From contig NZ_KE384344.1 of assembly GCF_000425265.1 (NCBI RefSeq), forward strand, positions 2,673 to 66,672: a DNA stretch of 64,000 bases. Reading direction: 5' to 3'. Shown piece by piece: positions 7,851-18,500 of the stretch. The DNA comes from Maridesulfovibrio zosterae DSM 11974 (GTDB taxonomy: Bacteria; Desulfobacterota; Desulfovibrionia; Desulfovibrionales; Desulfovibrionaceae). The notes under the pieces were generated by a model. That model saw only the letters and a list, made by a program, of their open reading frames with translations. It was not told the DNA's origin and made no database searches. Numbering within the stretch: the first letter of the stretch is position 1; every line of letters starts with the position of its first letter. Made by a program: the position numbers and the translations under genes.

Positions 7851-9440
7851 ATGTCTATGTTAGCTGGGTTCAGAGAGAAACCATTTTTGGATAAAATCAC
7901 CATCCTCAATGAGGTCGCAACAGGTAAAGATGTTGCTGAACTTGAGGGGCTGCTTGATCTTTTTCAGACTCCTCTAAATGACACTTCTGTAGATTATATG
8001 GTTGTGACTGCTTTGAACGGAGTTTTGTCATCTGATGAGCAAAGTACTGTTAAACTTCTGGATAGTGATGATGAGAAGTTAAAAGTTCTGTGCATCAGAA
8101 TGAGTGGTGAGTTTCAATTTAAATCAGCAATCCCTAATTTGCTGAAAATGGCTGAAAGTGAAATCAAAGCAGATCTTCTTTTTGAGGTTTTGACGTCACT
8201 TTCAAAAATAGGTGGAGATGAAGCTATTGATCTTTACCGTGCCAATTTGACAAATGATGATGACTTGATTGTTGTTATGTCAATTGAAATGCTTGGCGAG
8301 CTTAAGGATGAGCAGTCCATTGAAGGGTTGAAAGAGATTGTTCTGCACAACAATGAGGATGACAGATACGAGGTTTGTGATCTGACAACCTGGAAAGCTG
8401 TAGAAGCTCTAACTCTGATAGGTTCTGATGAAGCACTTATTTTTGTTGTTGAGAATCTGCATCATCGTAACCCTACAGTTAGAAGAGTCGTGACAGATTC
8501 TTTGACTTCTTTAGGCAGCTCAGCAGTTCCTCACCTTAAGAAAATAATCAGCCCTGATTCTGATAAAGACGATATTATTTTAGCTGCAAATGTTCTTGGA
8601 TTTATTGGTGATAAAGAAGGCCTTGATGTGCTCATGGATGCCATTGAGAAAAAGTATTCTGATGATTCAAGTGTCAGGTATGCTCTTTATGAGGCCATTG
8701 GAAAGATAGGAACAATGAAAGGTGTTATCAGTCTTATTGATGGCCTTCAAGATGATGACGAACTGATTACTGTTGCCGTATTGACCGGACTTGATTCTCT
8801 GGTTAATCCGGGCGTTCTTAAGAAAATGGTCGAACTTATCGGAGCTGGCGGCAGCAAAGCAGGAAAGATTCTCAGAGCTATTGTTACTGCCAGGGCAGTT
8901 AATATCTTCGAGGGATTGTATTCTGAAGGTAAGATCGGGCGTTTTATGATGAATGCTGTCGCAGCATCAAAAGACCATGTTGTACATGACGCTTTTCGTG
9001 ATAAGCTACGTGAAATCGGCGGAGAGGAAGCTAAAGCTGATATGGAACGGTTGCCTGAACGTGTTCAAGGTCAAGGCCGCAGAGCTCTTGCCGTTGATGA
9101 CTCTAAGTCTATGCTTGCTCTCTATCGTTCTATTTTAACCAATGCCGGTTATGAACCTACTGTGGCTGAAAATGGTCACGAAGCTTATAGTTATGCTGAG
9201 CAGGGCGATATCTTTGATGTTATCATTACGGATATGAATATGCCTGTCATGGATGGTATGGAGCTGGTCTCTAAGCTTAGGCAGACTGACGGATTTGAAA
9301 CTGTTCCAGTAATAATGGTTACCACTGAGTCGGAATATTCTCAGCAGGAGCTGGCTAGGAAGACTGGGGTTAATGACTTTATTACCAAACCTTTTACTCC
9401 TGAACAGTTGAAAGCAAAGATTGAAGAGTTCGTTTCTTAG
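7851..9440 (+). CDS. HEAT-repeat protein with C-terminal response-regulator receiver domain
   Basis: A 529-residue cytoplasmic protein. Residues about 20-390 are repeated pairs of helices of the HEAT/PBS-lyase type (recurring patterns such as ALTLIGSDEALIFVV and VLGFIGDKEGLDVLM), which form a curved protein-binding scaffold. Residues about 410-529 are a CheY-like receiver: acidic pair in AVDDS, phospho-acceptor D461 in ITDMNMP, switch Thr in MVTTE and Lys in FITKPF. There is no DNA-binding or enzymatic output, so phosphorylation probably changes what the scaffold binds. Cotranscription with a CheX phosphatase suggests that CheX resets this receiver. The gene ends at a strong terminator. Confidence 0.88.
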   Translation: MSMLAGFREKPFLDKITILNEVATGKDVAELEGLLDLFQTPLNDTSVDYMVVTALNGVLSSDEQSTVKLLDSDDEKLKVLCIRMSGEFQFKSAIPNLLKMAESEIKADLLFEVLTSLSKIGGDEAIDLYRANLTNDDDLIVVMSIEMLGELKDEQSIEGLKEIVLHNNEDDRYEVCDLTTWKAVEALTLIGSDEALIFVVENLHHRNPTVRRVVTDSLTSLGSSAVPHLKKIISPDSDKDDIILAANVLGFIGDKEGLDVLMDAIEKKYSDDSSVRYALYEAIGKIGTMKGVISLIDGLQDDDELITVAVLTGLDSLVNPGVLKKMVELIGAGGSKAGKILRAIVTARAVNIFEGLYSEGKIGRFMMNAVAASKDHVVHDAFRDKLREIGGEEAKADMERLPERVQGQGRRALAVDDSKSMLALYRSILTNAGYEPTVAENGHEAYSYAEQGDIFDVIITDMNMPVMDGMELVSKLRQTDGFETVPVIMVTTESEYSQQELARKTGVNDFITKPFTPEQLKAKIEEFVS

Positions 9441-9470
9441 CAGTTAAGATTTTTTAATTATGTCTATATT

Positions 9471-9520
9471 AAAGGCTGAAACTAAGCACTTGCTTGTATG
9501 TGCTTAGTTTCAGCCTTTTT
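9471..9520. terminator. Strong bidirectional Rho-independent terminator
   Basis: A 19-base arm at 9471-9489 pairs with 9500-9518 around a 10-base loop, with A-runs on the left and T-runs on the right. It sits between the convergent HEAT-receiver gene and the hydrolase gene and should serve both. Confidence 0.92.
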
Positions 9521-9525
9521 GTATG

Positions 9526-10356
9526 CTAAGAGTCGTTAGTGCTCTGAATTTTGCTTATTCTTTCTGCTACGATTGCAGCTACTTTACGACTGTATAACAT
9601 GGCAACATGGCCTAAAGCCGGACTCCGAATAATTTTCCAGTCCTGAGTGTCTGGTTCTAGATTTTGCCATGGAATAACCATTTCATCTGTTGGAGATATT
9701 ATTGCTGTTTTGGATATTTTAGTGGGGTATAAAATTTTATTATTGCCTTTAAACAGTGAACTGGAAGGATGAAGACTTCTACCTAAATGTCCCGTAGCAA
9801 TCAGCGCAAGCACGCTGCCTCTAAATGGGGTTCCGATTGTTATCAGTCCAGATACCATTTTCTCGATTTCAGGATTATTAGACGCTCCTGAAATTACAAG
9901 TCCTCCGAGACTATGTCCTACAAGTATTATTTTGCAGTTATTTTCATTGTGGAGCCTGATTATTTCTTTACGTAGTTTGAGTATCAGCTCCGGGTATGAG
10001 GTGGTAAAACTGTTATATTGCCATGTTGTTGTATTGCTGTAGTTGGCAGAGTTAAGTTTTTGTTTCATTAGCAACCATGCTGTCCTGTTGTGGTATAGCC
10101 CGTGTACCATTAAAATTGGAACCTTGTTTTGTCCTTTTTTTACTGGCTGGATTTTGTCAAGAAAGGTAAATGGGCGGGTGGTAATTGCAATGCACATACT
10201 CATTCCGGATGAGATAATGGCTCTGACAAGTTTTACTGCGTTTTGAGAAAGTGGCTTCGTTTTGATTCTTTTCCAATTAAGCACAGTTGCTAAAATTAAC
10301 AATGGTGTTGGCAGGAAGAAAATAATTATTACGATTAACAGAATTATTTTTGTCAT
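9526..10356 (-). CDS. Alpha/beta hydrolase, lipase-like, membrane-anchored
   Basis: A predicted lipase/esterase of the alpha/beta hydrolase fold. The oxyanion region ILMVHGLYHNRTAW is followed by the nucleophile elbow GHSLGG (about residue 145). A late ISPTDEMVIP supplies the acid and PALGHVAML the His, giving a complete Ser-Asp-His triad. The N-terminus is a single hydrophobic helix (about 4-25) that could be a signal anchor, placing the enzyme at the inner membrane or periplasm. A TTG seven codons upstream is possible, but the ATG at 10356 is preferred. The gene is divergent from the DUF1786 gene. The substrate is unknown. Confidence 0.8.
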   Translation of the reverse strand: MTKIILLIVIIIFFLPTPLLILATVLNWKRIKTKPLSQNAVKLVRAIISSGMSMCIAITTRPFTFLDKIQPVKKGQNKVPILMVHGLYHNRTAWLLMKQKLNSANYSNTTTWQYNSFTTSYPELILKLRKEIIRLHNENNCKIILVGHSLGGLVISGASNNPEIEKMVSGLITIGTPFRGSVLALIATGHLGRSLHPSSSLFKGNNKILYPTKISKTAIISPTDEMVIPWQNLEPDTQDWKIIRSPALGHVAMLYSRKVAAIVAERISKIQSTNDS

Positions 10357-10505
10357 ATTGTATATTTTAAAAAACAAGGTTGCAGGTATTTTCTCTGATT
10401 CGTTGTGTCAGTATAACATAAGATATCTAGTTTATTTTCAATTGACGGAAATTGTCTCAACCTGCAACATATTTTAATAATTTTAACAGAAACGGAGACA
10501 CAAAG

Positions 10506-11543
10506 TTGAGCCGAAAGATATTAAGTCTGGATATTGGCAGCGGTACGCAGGATGTTCTTTATTACAGGGAAGGAGTGGAAATAGAAAATTGTTTTAAGTT
10601 TGTTTTACCTTCTCCTGCTAGGGTTGTTGGAGAAAAGATCCGAGAACAGACCAGACGTGGTGTGAATATTTATCTTACCGGAAAGAATATGGGAGGAGGA
10701 TTTGCTCGTGCTGTTTTTCCTCATATGGAGGCCGGATTTAAAGTTTTTGCTGATCCTCAGGCAGCCCTTGCTCTTGGAGATGACCTTTCTCAGCTTGAAA
10801 AAAAAGGTATTATTTTAAAAGATTCGCTGCCATCCGATACTATTCCTGTGCATTTATGTGATTTCGATGCAGGCTGGTGGCAGTGCTTTTTATCTGCTGC
10901 CGGTCTTGAATACCCTGATCTTGTTGTCGCTTCGGTACAGGATCATGGTTATCATCCCGGTAAAAGTAACCGTATTGGCAGATTTAATCTCTGGGAAAAA
11001 CTATTGCTGGTTCATAAAGGGAATCCGGCAAGTCTGCTGTTTGATATAGTTCCATCTGAGTTTACCAGACTGAGAGAATTACAGCAGTCCATCGGTGGCG
11101 GACCTGTGTCAGATACCGGAGCTGCCGCTGTACTGGGTGCTTTGTTTGTAGATGAGATTATGGACCATAGCCATAGAGAGGGGATTTGTCTGATTAATGT
11201 CGGTAATAGTCATATTGTTTCGTTTTTAATTTATAAAGGACTGGTATTTGGCGTATATGAACATCATACCGGCAATATGACCTCCGAAAAGCTATGGAAT
11301 GAATCCTTATCGTTTCGCAAAGGTGATATATGCTTTCAGGATGTATTTGATGACTGGGGGCATGGTTGCATGACTCTGGACCTTCCTGATGCTGCTGGAG
11401 GTTTTATTCCAACCTATGTGATGGGGCCAAAGCGCAATCTATTAAATGATTATCCTGTTGAGTTTCCATCCCCAGGTGGTGATATGATGCTTGCTGGGTG
11501 TTTTGGACTTATAAAAGGATTGCAGCTTAAAGGCAGATTGTAA
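10506..11543 (+). CDS. DUF1786 family protein (annotated in databases as putative pyruvate-formate-lyase-activating enzyme)
   Basis: A protein of about 345 residues beginning LSRKILSLDIGSGTQDVLYY, a glycine-rich nucleotide-binding-like start shared by the DUF1786 family, with a later GGGPVSDTGAAAVLGAL and CLINVGNSHIVSFL that resemble the actin/Hsp70-type ATPase fold. The database name linking it to pyruvate formate lyase activation is historical. There is no radical-SAM cysteine motif here, so that activity is not supported. The TTG at 10506 is chosen because gga lies at suitable spacing and family members start at this point; the frame is open to a TTG at 10452. It stands alone. Function unknown. 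Confidence 0.72.
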   Translation: MSRKILSLDIGSGTQDVLYYREGVEIENCFKFVLPSPARVVGEKIREQTRRGVNIYLTGKNMGGGFARAVFPHMEAGFKVFADPQAALALGDDLSQLEKKGIILKDSLPSDTIPVHLCDFDAGWWQCFLSAAGLEYPDLVVASVQDHGYHPGKSNRIGRFNLWEKLLLVHKGNPASLLFDIVPSEFTRLRELQQSIGGGPVSDTGAAAVLGALFVDEIMDHSHREGICLINVGNSHIVSFLIYKGLVFGVYEHHTGNMTSEKLWNESLSFRKGDICFQDVFDDWGHGCMTLDLPDAAGGFIPTYVMGPKRNLLNDYPVEFPSPGGDMMLAGCFGLIKGLQLKGRL

Positions 11544-11643
11544 TCAATATTCTTTGCTGCGGACTTGCTCTGAATGATTAATGAAGATAATAGTATGTTA
11601 TATTTTATTCATTAGCTGTTTTTAAGCTTACAAGTTTAATCGG

Positions 11644-13809
11644 ATGATAATCAGAGTTATGATGCGTAATATACTTTTGGTCTTATTAGTACTGCTCCCC
11701 GGGTGTACGGATATTTTTGCACACGGGTGGCTTTCTAATTCTATTACAGAGCTTGGGGCTGCTGATCTGGACCGTATTTTTGCAATTAGTGCAGGAGTTG
11801 TGATTACGGTTTTGCTGGCTTTTATTGCTTTTCTCTATCTCAATATTGATAAGCGTAAAAAGGTTGAGCTTGAATTGCAGCGTGAGCGTGATCTTATGGG
11901 AAGTATTATGGAAACCAGTCCCATGGGAATCCTGGTGATGGACAATGACGGTAAAATTATTTTTGCAAATGAACAGGCCGCAAGGGTACATGGCGTTTCT
12001 CGTGAAGATATTATAGGCAGGCAGCATAACGATCCTATCTGGAAAATTCGTGGACATGACGGCTCACTTTTTCCTGAGGAGCGTCTTGCTTTTAACCGTG
12101 TTATGAAGATTCGTAATGCCGTTCTTGACATCCGCTATGCCATCCACTGGCTGGATGGTCGAAGGGTTTTGTTGTCTATTAACGCATCTCCTCTTTTTGC
12201 TGATGATGGAAGTATTAAAAAGGTCGTCGCTACAGTCGAAGATATTACCACCAGAAAAAAAGTGGAAGAGGCTTTGAAAGAGAGTGCTTACCGTTTTCGT
12301 TCTTTGGTTAAGACCGCAGAAAGTGTTATAATTCTGCTCTCGCCGGACAAAAAGATTCTAGAGTTTAACCGTATGGCAGAGGAACTTTTCGGTAGAACCC
12401 GTCACGAAGTTTTGGGGCGTGATTATTATGAACTGTTTGTGCCTGAGCGTCTGTGGGGCGACTCTTCCCGTCAATTTGCTACTGTGCTATCTGGTACTCC
12501 ATTGAGATTACAGGAGAATTATGTACAAACAAGTGACGGAGAAGAATCTCTGGTACAGTGGTCTTTGTCCCGTTTACTTGATGCTAAAGGTGATGCTCTT
12601 GGTGTTTTAGCCGTGGGGCAGGATATCACTGAAAGAAAGCGCGGTGAAGTTGAGCTTTGCGAAGCAAGAGATGCAGCAGAGGAAGCGAACAGAGCTAAAA
12701 GCGAGTTTTTAGCTAATATGAGTCATGAAATTCGTACTCCGATAAGTGCAATTATTGGTATGACTGATATGACGCTGAATACCTATCTTACAGGTGAGCA
12801 GAAAGGGTATCTGGCCACGGTAAAGAAGGCAGCAGAATCACTGTTACATATAATTAATGATATTCTTGATATTTCTAAAATAGAAGCCCGCAAGATGGAA
12901 CTTAGGCCTGAGGATTTTGATTTTCATGAGATGCTCAGTAAGCAGCTATCTGTACTTGAGGTTCAGGCTGAGGAAAAGGGAATTGAGTTGCGGAGCAATA
13001 TTAATGAAAATGTTTCAAGATTTTACCATGGTGATGAATACAGGCTTGGGCAGATCATTATTAATCTTGTAGGTAATTCCATTAAGTTTACAGAAAAAGG
13101 ATATGTTGAAATTTCTGTTGATCATGTGGGAAGTTATGATGAGGGGGCTATACTTGAGTTCAGGGTTAGGGATACAGGAATAGGAATTTCTAAAGATAAA
13201 GCAGAAAAGTTGTTCGAAAGTTTTGTGCAGCTTAATGCCGGATACTCAAAACGGCATCCGGGCAGCGGCCTTGGACTTGCTATTTCGCGTCAACTTGTCA
13301 AAATGATGGGTGGGCATATTGATTTCAACAGTAAGATTGGTTGGGGAACTGAATTCAAGTTTACCGTTAGGCTTAAATCAAGTGAAGGACAAAGGGTTAA
13401 CAAATCAACACTTATTGATAATGGGAATGAGGGGGTTAAGTCTGGAGCGAATATTCTTCTTGCTGAAGATAATGCCACGAATCAGGTTTATATCTCGCAT
13501 TTTTTGACAGAAGAAGGTTTTCATGTGCAGGCCGCAGAGAATGGGCTTGAAGCTCTTGAGCTGCTTGAAAATGAGGGGCCTTTTGACGTTATTCTTATGG
13601 ATGTGCAGATGCCGGAAATGGATGGGTTGGAAGCAACAAGAAAAATCAGGGAATCAGGTAATGATATTCCGATCATTGCTCTAACTGCATATGCAATGGA
13701 AGGTGATCGCGAAAAATTTTTAGATAGTGGAATGGATGCTTATTCATCTAAACCTGTCAAAATTGACGAATTAGTAAAGATAATAGGCAGACTCATTCCT
13801 AAAGGGTAA
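11644..13809 (+). CDS. Hybrid sensor histidine kinase (PAS-PAS-HisKA-HATPase-REC)
   Basis: A 721-residue membrane kinase. An N-terminal hydrophobic segment (about 8-25) and a second one (about 46-67) flank a short periplasmic loop too small for a folded sensor, so sensing is probably by the two cytoplasmic PAS domains (about 80-205 and 215-335). The dimerisation helix holds the phospho-His H361 in ANMSHEIRTP. The ATPase has DTGIGIS and GSGLGLAIS boxes. A C-terminal receiver (about 603-721) has the AEDN acidic pair and phospho-acceptor D653 in LMDVQMP. There is no HPt domain and no adjacent regulator, so its partner lies elsewhere. The start could be the second ATG pair at 11659. Confidence 0.92.
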   Translation: MIIRVMMRNILLVLLVLLPGCTDIFAHGWLSNSITELGAADLDRIFAISAGVVITVLLAFIAFLYLNIDKRKKVELELQRERDLMGSIMETSPMGILVMDNDGKIIFANEQAARVHGVSREDIIGRQHNDPIWKIRGHDGSLFPEERLAFNRVMKIRNAVLDIRYAIHWLDGRRVLLSINASPLFADDGSIKKVVATVEDITTRKKVEEALKESAYRFRSLVKTAESVIILLSPDKKILEFNRMAEELFGRTRHEVLGRDYYELFVPERLWGDSSRQFATVLSGTPLRLQENYVQTSDGEESLVQWSLSRLLDAKGDALGVLAVGQDITERKRGEVELCEARDAAEEANRAKSEFLANMSHEIRTPISAIIGMTDMTLNTYLTGEQKGYLATVKKAAESLLHIINDILDISKIEARKMELRPEDFDFHEMLSKQLSVLEVQAEEKGIELRSNINENVSRFYHGDEYRLGQIIINLVGNSIKFTEKGYVEISVDHVGSYDEGAILEFRVRDTGIGISKDKAEKLFESFVQLNAGYSKRHPGSGLGLAISRQLVKMMGGHIDFNSKIGWGTEFKFTVRLKSSEGQRVNKSTLIDNGNEGVKSGANILLAEDNATNQVYISHFLTEEGFHVQAAENGLEALELLENEGPFDVILMDVQMPEMDGLEATRKIRESGNDIPIIALTAYAMEGDREKFLDSGMDAYSSKPVKIDELVKIIGRLIPKG

Positions 13810-13860
13810 GATAGGCCGCACCTTTTGTAAGGAGCAGCCGTATTACTAAAAAATGATATT

Positions 13861-14280
13861 TTATTGAGCTGTTTTTGGTGCTTCAGTATTACCAACTAGA
13901 TCTTTGTGCAGAATTTCTGCAATTTGTCCCTTAAAGTCCATCAGCTCTTTATTGTTAATCCCATCAATTATATCTTGTGCCGATTCGATTTCATCAAATC
14001 CTTGTGGCAAAGAACAAATCAGATGAATGCCAACTTTTTTACCCTCAAGGTCTACCAAGCCTAGGATATTAGATTTTTTTATTTTTTTCCGCACTGCCTG
14101 GGGCAGGTTGGGAATTCCGAGCAACATGTCACGGGGGTAAAAAAGATATCCGAATGAAAATTTTTCTGCGGTAAATGCGTCGTTCTGAAATCCACTGTTT
14201 AAATTAAGATTGCTGCTTTTAGCTGATTCCAACATCTGCATGATGTCAGATGCAATAGTTTCTGCGTATCCTTTATCCAT
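13861..14280 (-). CDS. Hypothetical protein, 139 aa
   Basis: A soluble protein with no signal peptide or membrane segment. It contains a mixed alpha/beta pattern and a segment LGIPNLPQAVRKKIKKSNILGLVDLEGKKVGIHLIC. I do not recognise the family. A clear ribosome site (aaggag, 6 bases before the ATG, read on the minus strand) supports the start at 14280. It is convergent with the hybrid kinase upstream of it in the window, and is followed at a distance by the divergent YjbQ gene. No regulatory motif seen. Confidence 0.7.
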   Translation of the reverse strand: MDKGYAETIASDIMQMLESAKSSNLNLNSGFQNDAFTAEKFSFGYLFYPRDMLLGIPNLPQAVRKKIKKSNILGLVDLEGKKVGIHLICSLPQGFDEIESAQDIIDGINNKELMDFKGQIAEILHKDLVGNTEAPKTAQ

Positions 14281-14557
14281 CGTATGCTCCTTTTTTCTTA
14301 TGTCTCTTCTGGAGTTATCTCCATTTTTTATCTAAGATCCTCTATTCCTTTTCATAATTCTTATTAAGTGTTCGGCGCATTATGAATATAATGGTAGAGG
14401 GTAAACGTCTGTTAATGAAAATTGTTTATGTCGGCAAAATGGTTTAAATGTGTTTTGAACATTCTGTTGCCGGAAGCTGAATCAAGCATTTGCATGCTAT
14501 TACTGTCAAGTGTTGTTGATGGCTGACATATACTTAACTGTAAGTGAGGAAATAAAT

Positions 14558-14974
14558 ATGAAGTCTTATAGACATGAATTGTTGTTTGAGGTTCCCGGCC
14601 GCAGAGACTTTATCAACATCACGTCTGATGTTGAAAAGTGTATTGCTGAGTCCTGTGTAAAAGAAGGCCTTTGCCTGGTCAATGCCATGCATATTACAGC
14701 CAGTGTTTTTATTAATGACGATGAGCCCGGTCTTCATCATGATTATGAGCAGTGGTTGGAAAAATTGGCCCCACATGAGCCTGTTAGCCAGTACCGTCAT
14801 AATGGGTATGAAGATAATGCCGATGCGCACATGAAACGGCAGGTTATGGGACGCGAAGTTGTGGTTGCCATTACTGATGGTATGCTTGATTTTGGTACTT
14901 GGGAACAAATTTTTTATGGTGAGTTTGACGGTGGACGTAAAAAACGTGTGCTGGTCAAAATTATAGGAGAGTAA
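14558..14974 (+). CDS. yjbQ: YjbQ family protein (UPF0047)
   Basis: A 138-residue protein of the YjbQ/UPF0047 family (TIGR00149), a compact fold with weak thiamine phosphate synthase activity reported for E. coli YjbQ; the true role is unsettled. Conserved metal or catalytic residues are visible: the His of [13 protein letters not shown], the [11 protein letters not shown] acidic segment, and [12 protein letters not shown]. The ATG at 14558 is chosen because gagga lies 8 bases upstream; the frame is open back to 14510 but that part has no homology. It is a single gene, 38 bases from the convergent membrane-protein gene. Confidence 0.88.
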   Translation: MKSYRHELLFEVPGRRDFINITSDVEKCIAESCVKEGLCLVNAMHITASVFINDDEPGLHHDYEQWLEKLAPHEPVSQYRHNGYEDNADAHMKRQVMGREVVVAITDGMLDFGTWEQIFYGEFDGGRKKRVLVKIIGE

Positions 14975-15012
14975 GGGAGAAGCTGTCATACCAGTTGCAA
15001 TATGTCGATTTT

Positions 15013-15534
15013 TTAGGACATATTTGATTTTCTTTGAAATGAGCTGTTTTTTCCCCAAGGTTTGAAAACTGAAATTAACACTAACAGAAGCAGGCAGCCG
15101 AATACTATAAAGGCGGTAACTTCGTTGAGCATTTGGCTGCGAAGGTATTCAGGGGTAAGCTGGGCCATAAGTTGTGTTTTTCCAGATAGTTCACTCATGT
15201 GATCAAGCCAAGGCATGTAAAATAAGAAGCCGAATATGATGAAACCGACGTTGATAATCCATTTGGTTATTATCCAGTTATATTTAAAAAATCCCCAAGA
15301 GTTTTTCCACGCAAAGATAGTTCCAGTAATGAGACAGCCGAATGCACCAGTCGTGACGACGTATTGGTCAATCGCTTTTATGCAGAGGTCTCGACCGTAA
15401 AGGGCTTCTCCTGAAAAGGGAGTAATCGTGCTGTGCAGCAATACCATTGAAAGGGCTCCTCCCCCCCATAGGCATGCGCTCAGCATGTGGATTGCTCTAT
15501 TCCATTTTGTTTGGCTTACGCTAAGTTTTGTCAT
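15013..15534 (-). CDS. Four-helix integral membrane protein, translationally coupled to the propeller kinase
   Basis: About 173 residues with four hydrophobic helices (about 17-37, 60-80, 90-110, 145-165) and conserved-looking polar residues inside them (RAIHMLSACLWGGG near the start). It resembles small predicted membrane proteins of the DUF2269/CopD-like kind, with a His and Trp in the first helix, but the match is not firm. Its ATG overlaps the stop codon of the upstream kinase (TGATG at 15536-15532), so translation is probably coupled and the two proteins may work together. It could be a sensor partner or a haem-associated membrane protein; neither is proven. Confidence 0.7.
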   Translation of the reverse strand: MTKLSVSQTKWNRAIHMLSACLWGGGALSMVLLHSTITPFSGEALYGRDLCIKAIDQYVVTTGAFGCLITGTIFAWKNSWGFFKYNWIITKWIINVGFIIFGFLFYMPWLDHMSELSGKTQLMAQLTPEYLRSQMLNEVTAFIVFGCLLLLVLISVFKPWGKNSSFQRKSNMS

Positions 15535-18500
15535 CACTTTATCCTATTATGCAAGGCAAGAATTGTTCGTAGGAGAGCTGCCTGTTTGATTGGTTTGGGA
15601 AGAAAATCATCAGCCCCGGCTTCGAGGCATTTTTCTCTAAACTCTGATGATGCATGGGCCGTAAGGGCTATAATCCCAGTTCTTTTATCGTGTGTTTCCA
15701 TTTCTTTCTTCCTGAACTGACTGAGAAATTCATAGCCATCCATCACAGGCATTTCCATGTCTATGAGGATGATGTCATATTTCTCATAAAGAGCCAGCTC
15801 TAACCCTTCTTTACCATTTGTTGCCATAATAAGGGTTGCTTCTGTCTTTTTAAAGAAGTGTCTTACTAATTCACGGTTTGATATGTTGTCCTCTACAAGA
15901 AGAACTCTTATATCAGGTAGTTGTGCTAAATCATTCCTAGATGAATCCTGTATAGTTGCTGGAGAAATTGCCAGCATTTTCATTATAGTCCGCAGAAGCG
16001 TGCGCTTCGGCGGCGGCATCGTTATACCTTGTGCGTTGATCATTCCCTGTAATAGATTACGGTCAAAACTGACACCCTGCTGCATTAAAAGTACAGGAGG
16101 AAGTTTAACTCCAGATTGTTGTATATTCTCTAGTAGGTTAAGATTTTTATTTTTTTGAAAAGTCATGTCATAAGCTAAAATGTTATGCTTGTAATCTGAT
16201 TGTGCTGATAAAAGTACACGAAGTGACTCTGCGTTGAAGCAAGGGGTAGTTGTAGCCCCGAATGAGTTTAGAGTTTCGCAGATAGCGTTAAGAGCATTAG
16301 GGTTGCGGACCGCAACAATTATTTCCGTATTATCCAGACTTGGTTGCTTACTGGAGGATGATTCAAGATCGCGGGGTAGAGGAAGAGTAACTTTAAAACA
16401 GCTTCCAACACCTGGAGTACTTTCAGCTTTAATATTTCCGCCCATAAGTTCTGACAATTTTTTGCTGATAGAAAGTCCCAGACCTGAACCTCCGAACCTT
16501 CTGGTGGTAGAGCTGTCTGCCTGTGAGAAAGGAGCAAAAATTGATTCAAGCTTCTCTGGATCTATGCCTACTCCTGTGTCGGCAATAGTGAAGATAATAT
16601 CATCAGACTTATTTGGATTTGAACTCCGGGCAACAGTCATGCTGACTTCTCCATGAGAAGTAAACTTAACTGCATTTGAAACTATATTGAGTAAGACTTG
16701 ACGCAACCTTGTCGGGTCTCCGATAACAAATTCTGGTACATCCGGTTTGAATCTGCAAACCAGTTCTATTCCACGCATAATTGCAGCTGTGGCTTGCAGC
16801 GAAAGTATGGATTCAATTTCCTGCAGCAGGTCAATATGGATGCTTTCAAGCTTAACATGGTTTGCTTCTATTTTTGAAAAATCCAATATATCATTAATAA
16901 TGGATAGAAGTATTTCACTGGAAGATTCAAATATATTTACATACTCTGCTTGTTCATCAGATATTTCCGTGCCTTTGAGCAGATCAGCAACTCCTATAAT
17001 TGAATTTAGCGGAGTACGTATTTCATGGCTCATACTGGCGAGAAATGCACTTTTAGCCTGATTGGCTTCCTCAGCTTTTATTATAGCATCCTCAAGTTGT
17101 TGCTCTGTTTTCATATGCTCTTCTATTTCATGACTTAGATCTGCTGTCTTTTTATCAACCTGGCGGGCAAGACTCTCTCGTTGCCTTTGTACTGCTAGGA
17201 TTCGTAACTGCATAAAAAGTAGTGATGAGAAAAGAATAATAAATATTACTAAAGACTTAAACCACCATGTATTCCAGAATGGAGGGATAATCTTTACCTT
17301 GATACTGGTACCTATTTTGTTCCATACTCCGTCACTGTTGGAAGCAATTACTTTGAATGTGTATGTGCCATGGTCAAAGTTGGTGAAGGTTGCAGAAGCA
17401 TCTGATATTGCGTCTATCCAGCGATCATTAAAACCTTCTAGTTTATATTTGTATTTGTTCAGTTTTGGATTTTGATAATCAAGAGCTGCAAAGGAAAATG
17501 TGAACATTGCATCTTTCCACGACAGGGTGATTTCCTTAGTTTCAGAAATGTTCGTGCCGAGGTTTACCGGAGTGTTCATTATAGTAAGATTGGTGATTAC
17601 AACTGGCGGCGGAACATGATTAATTTTTATATCACGAGGGTCAAACATGTTCATTCCCTTAAGTCCTCCGAAATACATTTTCCCGCTTTGACCTTTATTA
17701 TAAGAGTTTATCCAGTATTCTATCCCTTGTAGTCCGTCAGAAAGACCGAAATTCCATATTTTTCCTGTGGTCGGTTCAAGGGTTGAAATTCCCTTAAAGG
17801 TTGAAACCCATATTTTACCGCTATTATCTATGCAAAGACCTTGAATTCCATCATTTGCCAGCCTGTTTTCTTTTGTGAAGCGTGTAAAAGTTTCGGTTAC
17901 CGGATCAAATCTGTTCAGACCCTGATCAGTGCCTATCCATAAAGAACCATCAGCAGCCTCTGCAATAGGTGTTACTCTATTGTTGGAAATTGTATTTGGG
18001 TTTTCTGGGTCATGCTTGTAGTGTTTGAATGTTCCGTTTGTCCGGTCCATCAGATTCAGCCCTGCATTGGTGCAGACCCAGAAATTATGGTGGCTGTCCT
18101 CAAAAATATTGCGCACCCTGTTATGTCCAAGACTGGTTGGATCTTTGTCAGAGTGGCTGAAAAGTTTAATTTTACCGGTCTTCGGATCTAGCCTATTCAA
18201 CCCTTTTTTACTGGTACCTATCCATATATAGCCTTTACTGCCTTGGTAAATCCACCAGACATTATTCTGGCTCAGAGTTTCAGGATCTTTTTTATTTCTA
18301 CGATAGCGAGAAACAATTCCTTTATTTTTATCAATTACAAATACACCATTTTTACGTGTACCCACCCAGAAAAGTCCATTGGAATCTTCAAAGATACAGT
18401 TGATTCTATTGCCAGAAAGATTCCATGGTTTCTTTGAATTTTTGCTATAGTTTCTGAAAATATTGGTATGTGGATTATAAATACTGAGTCCGTTTTTGTA

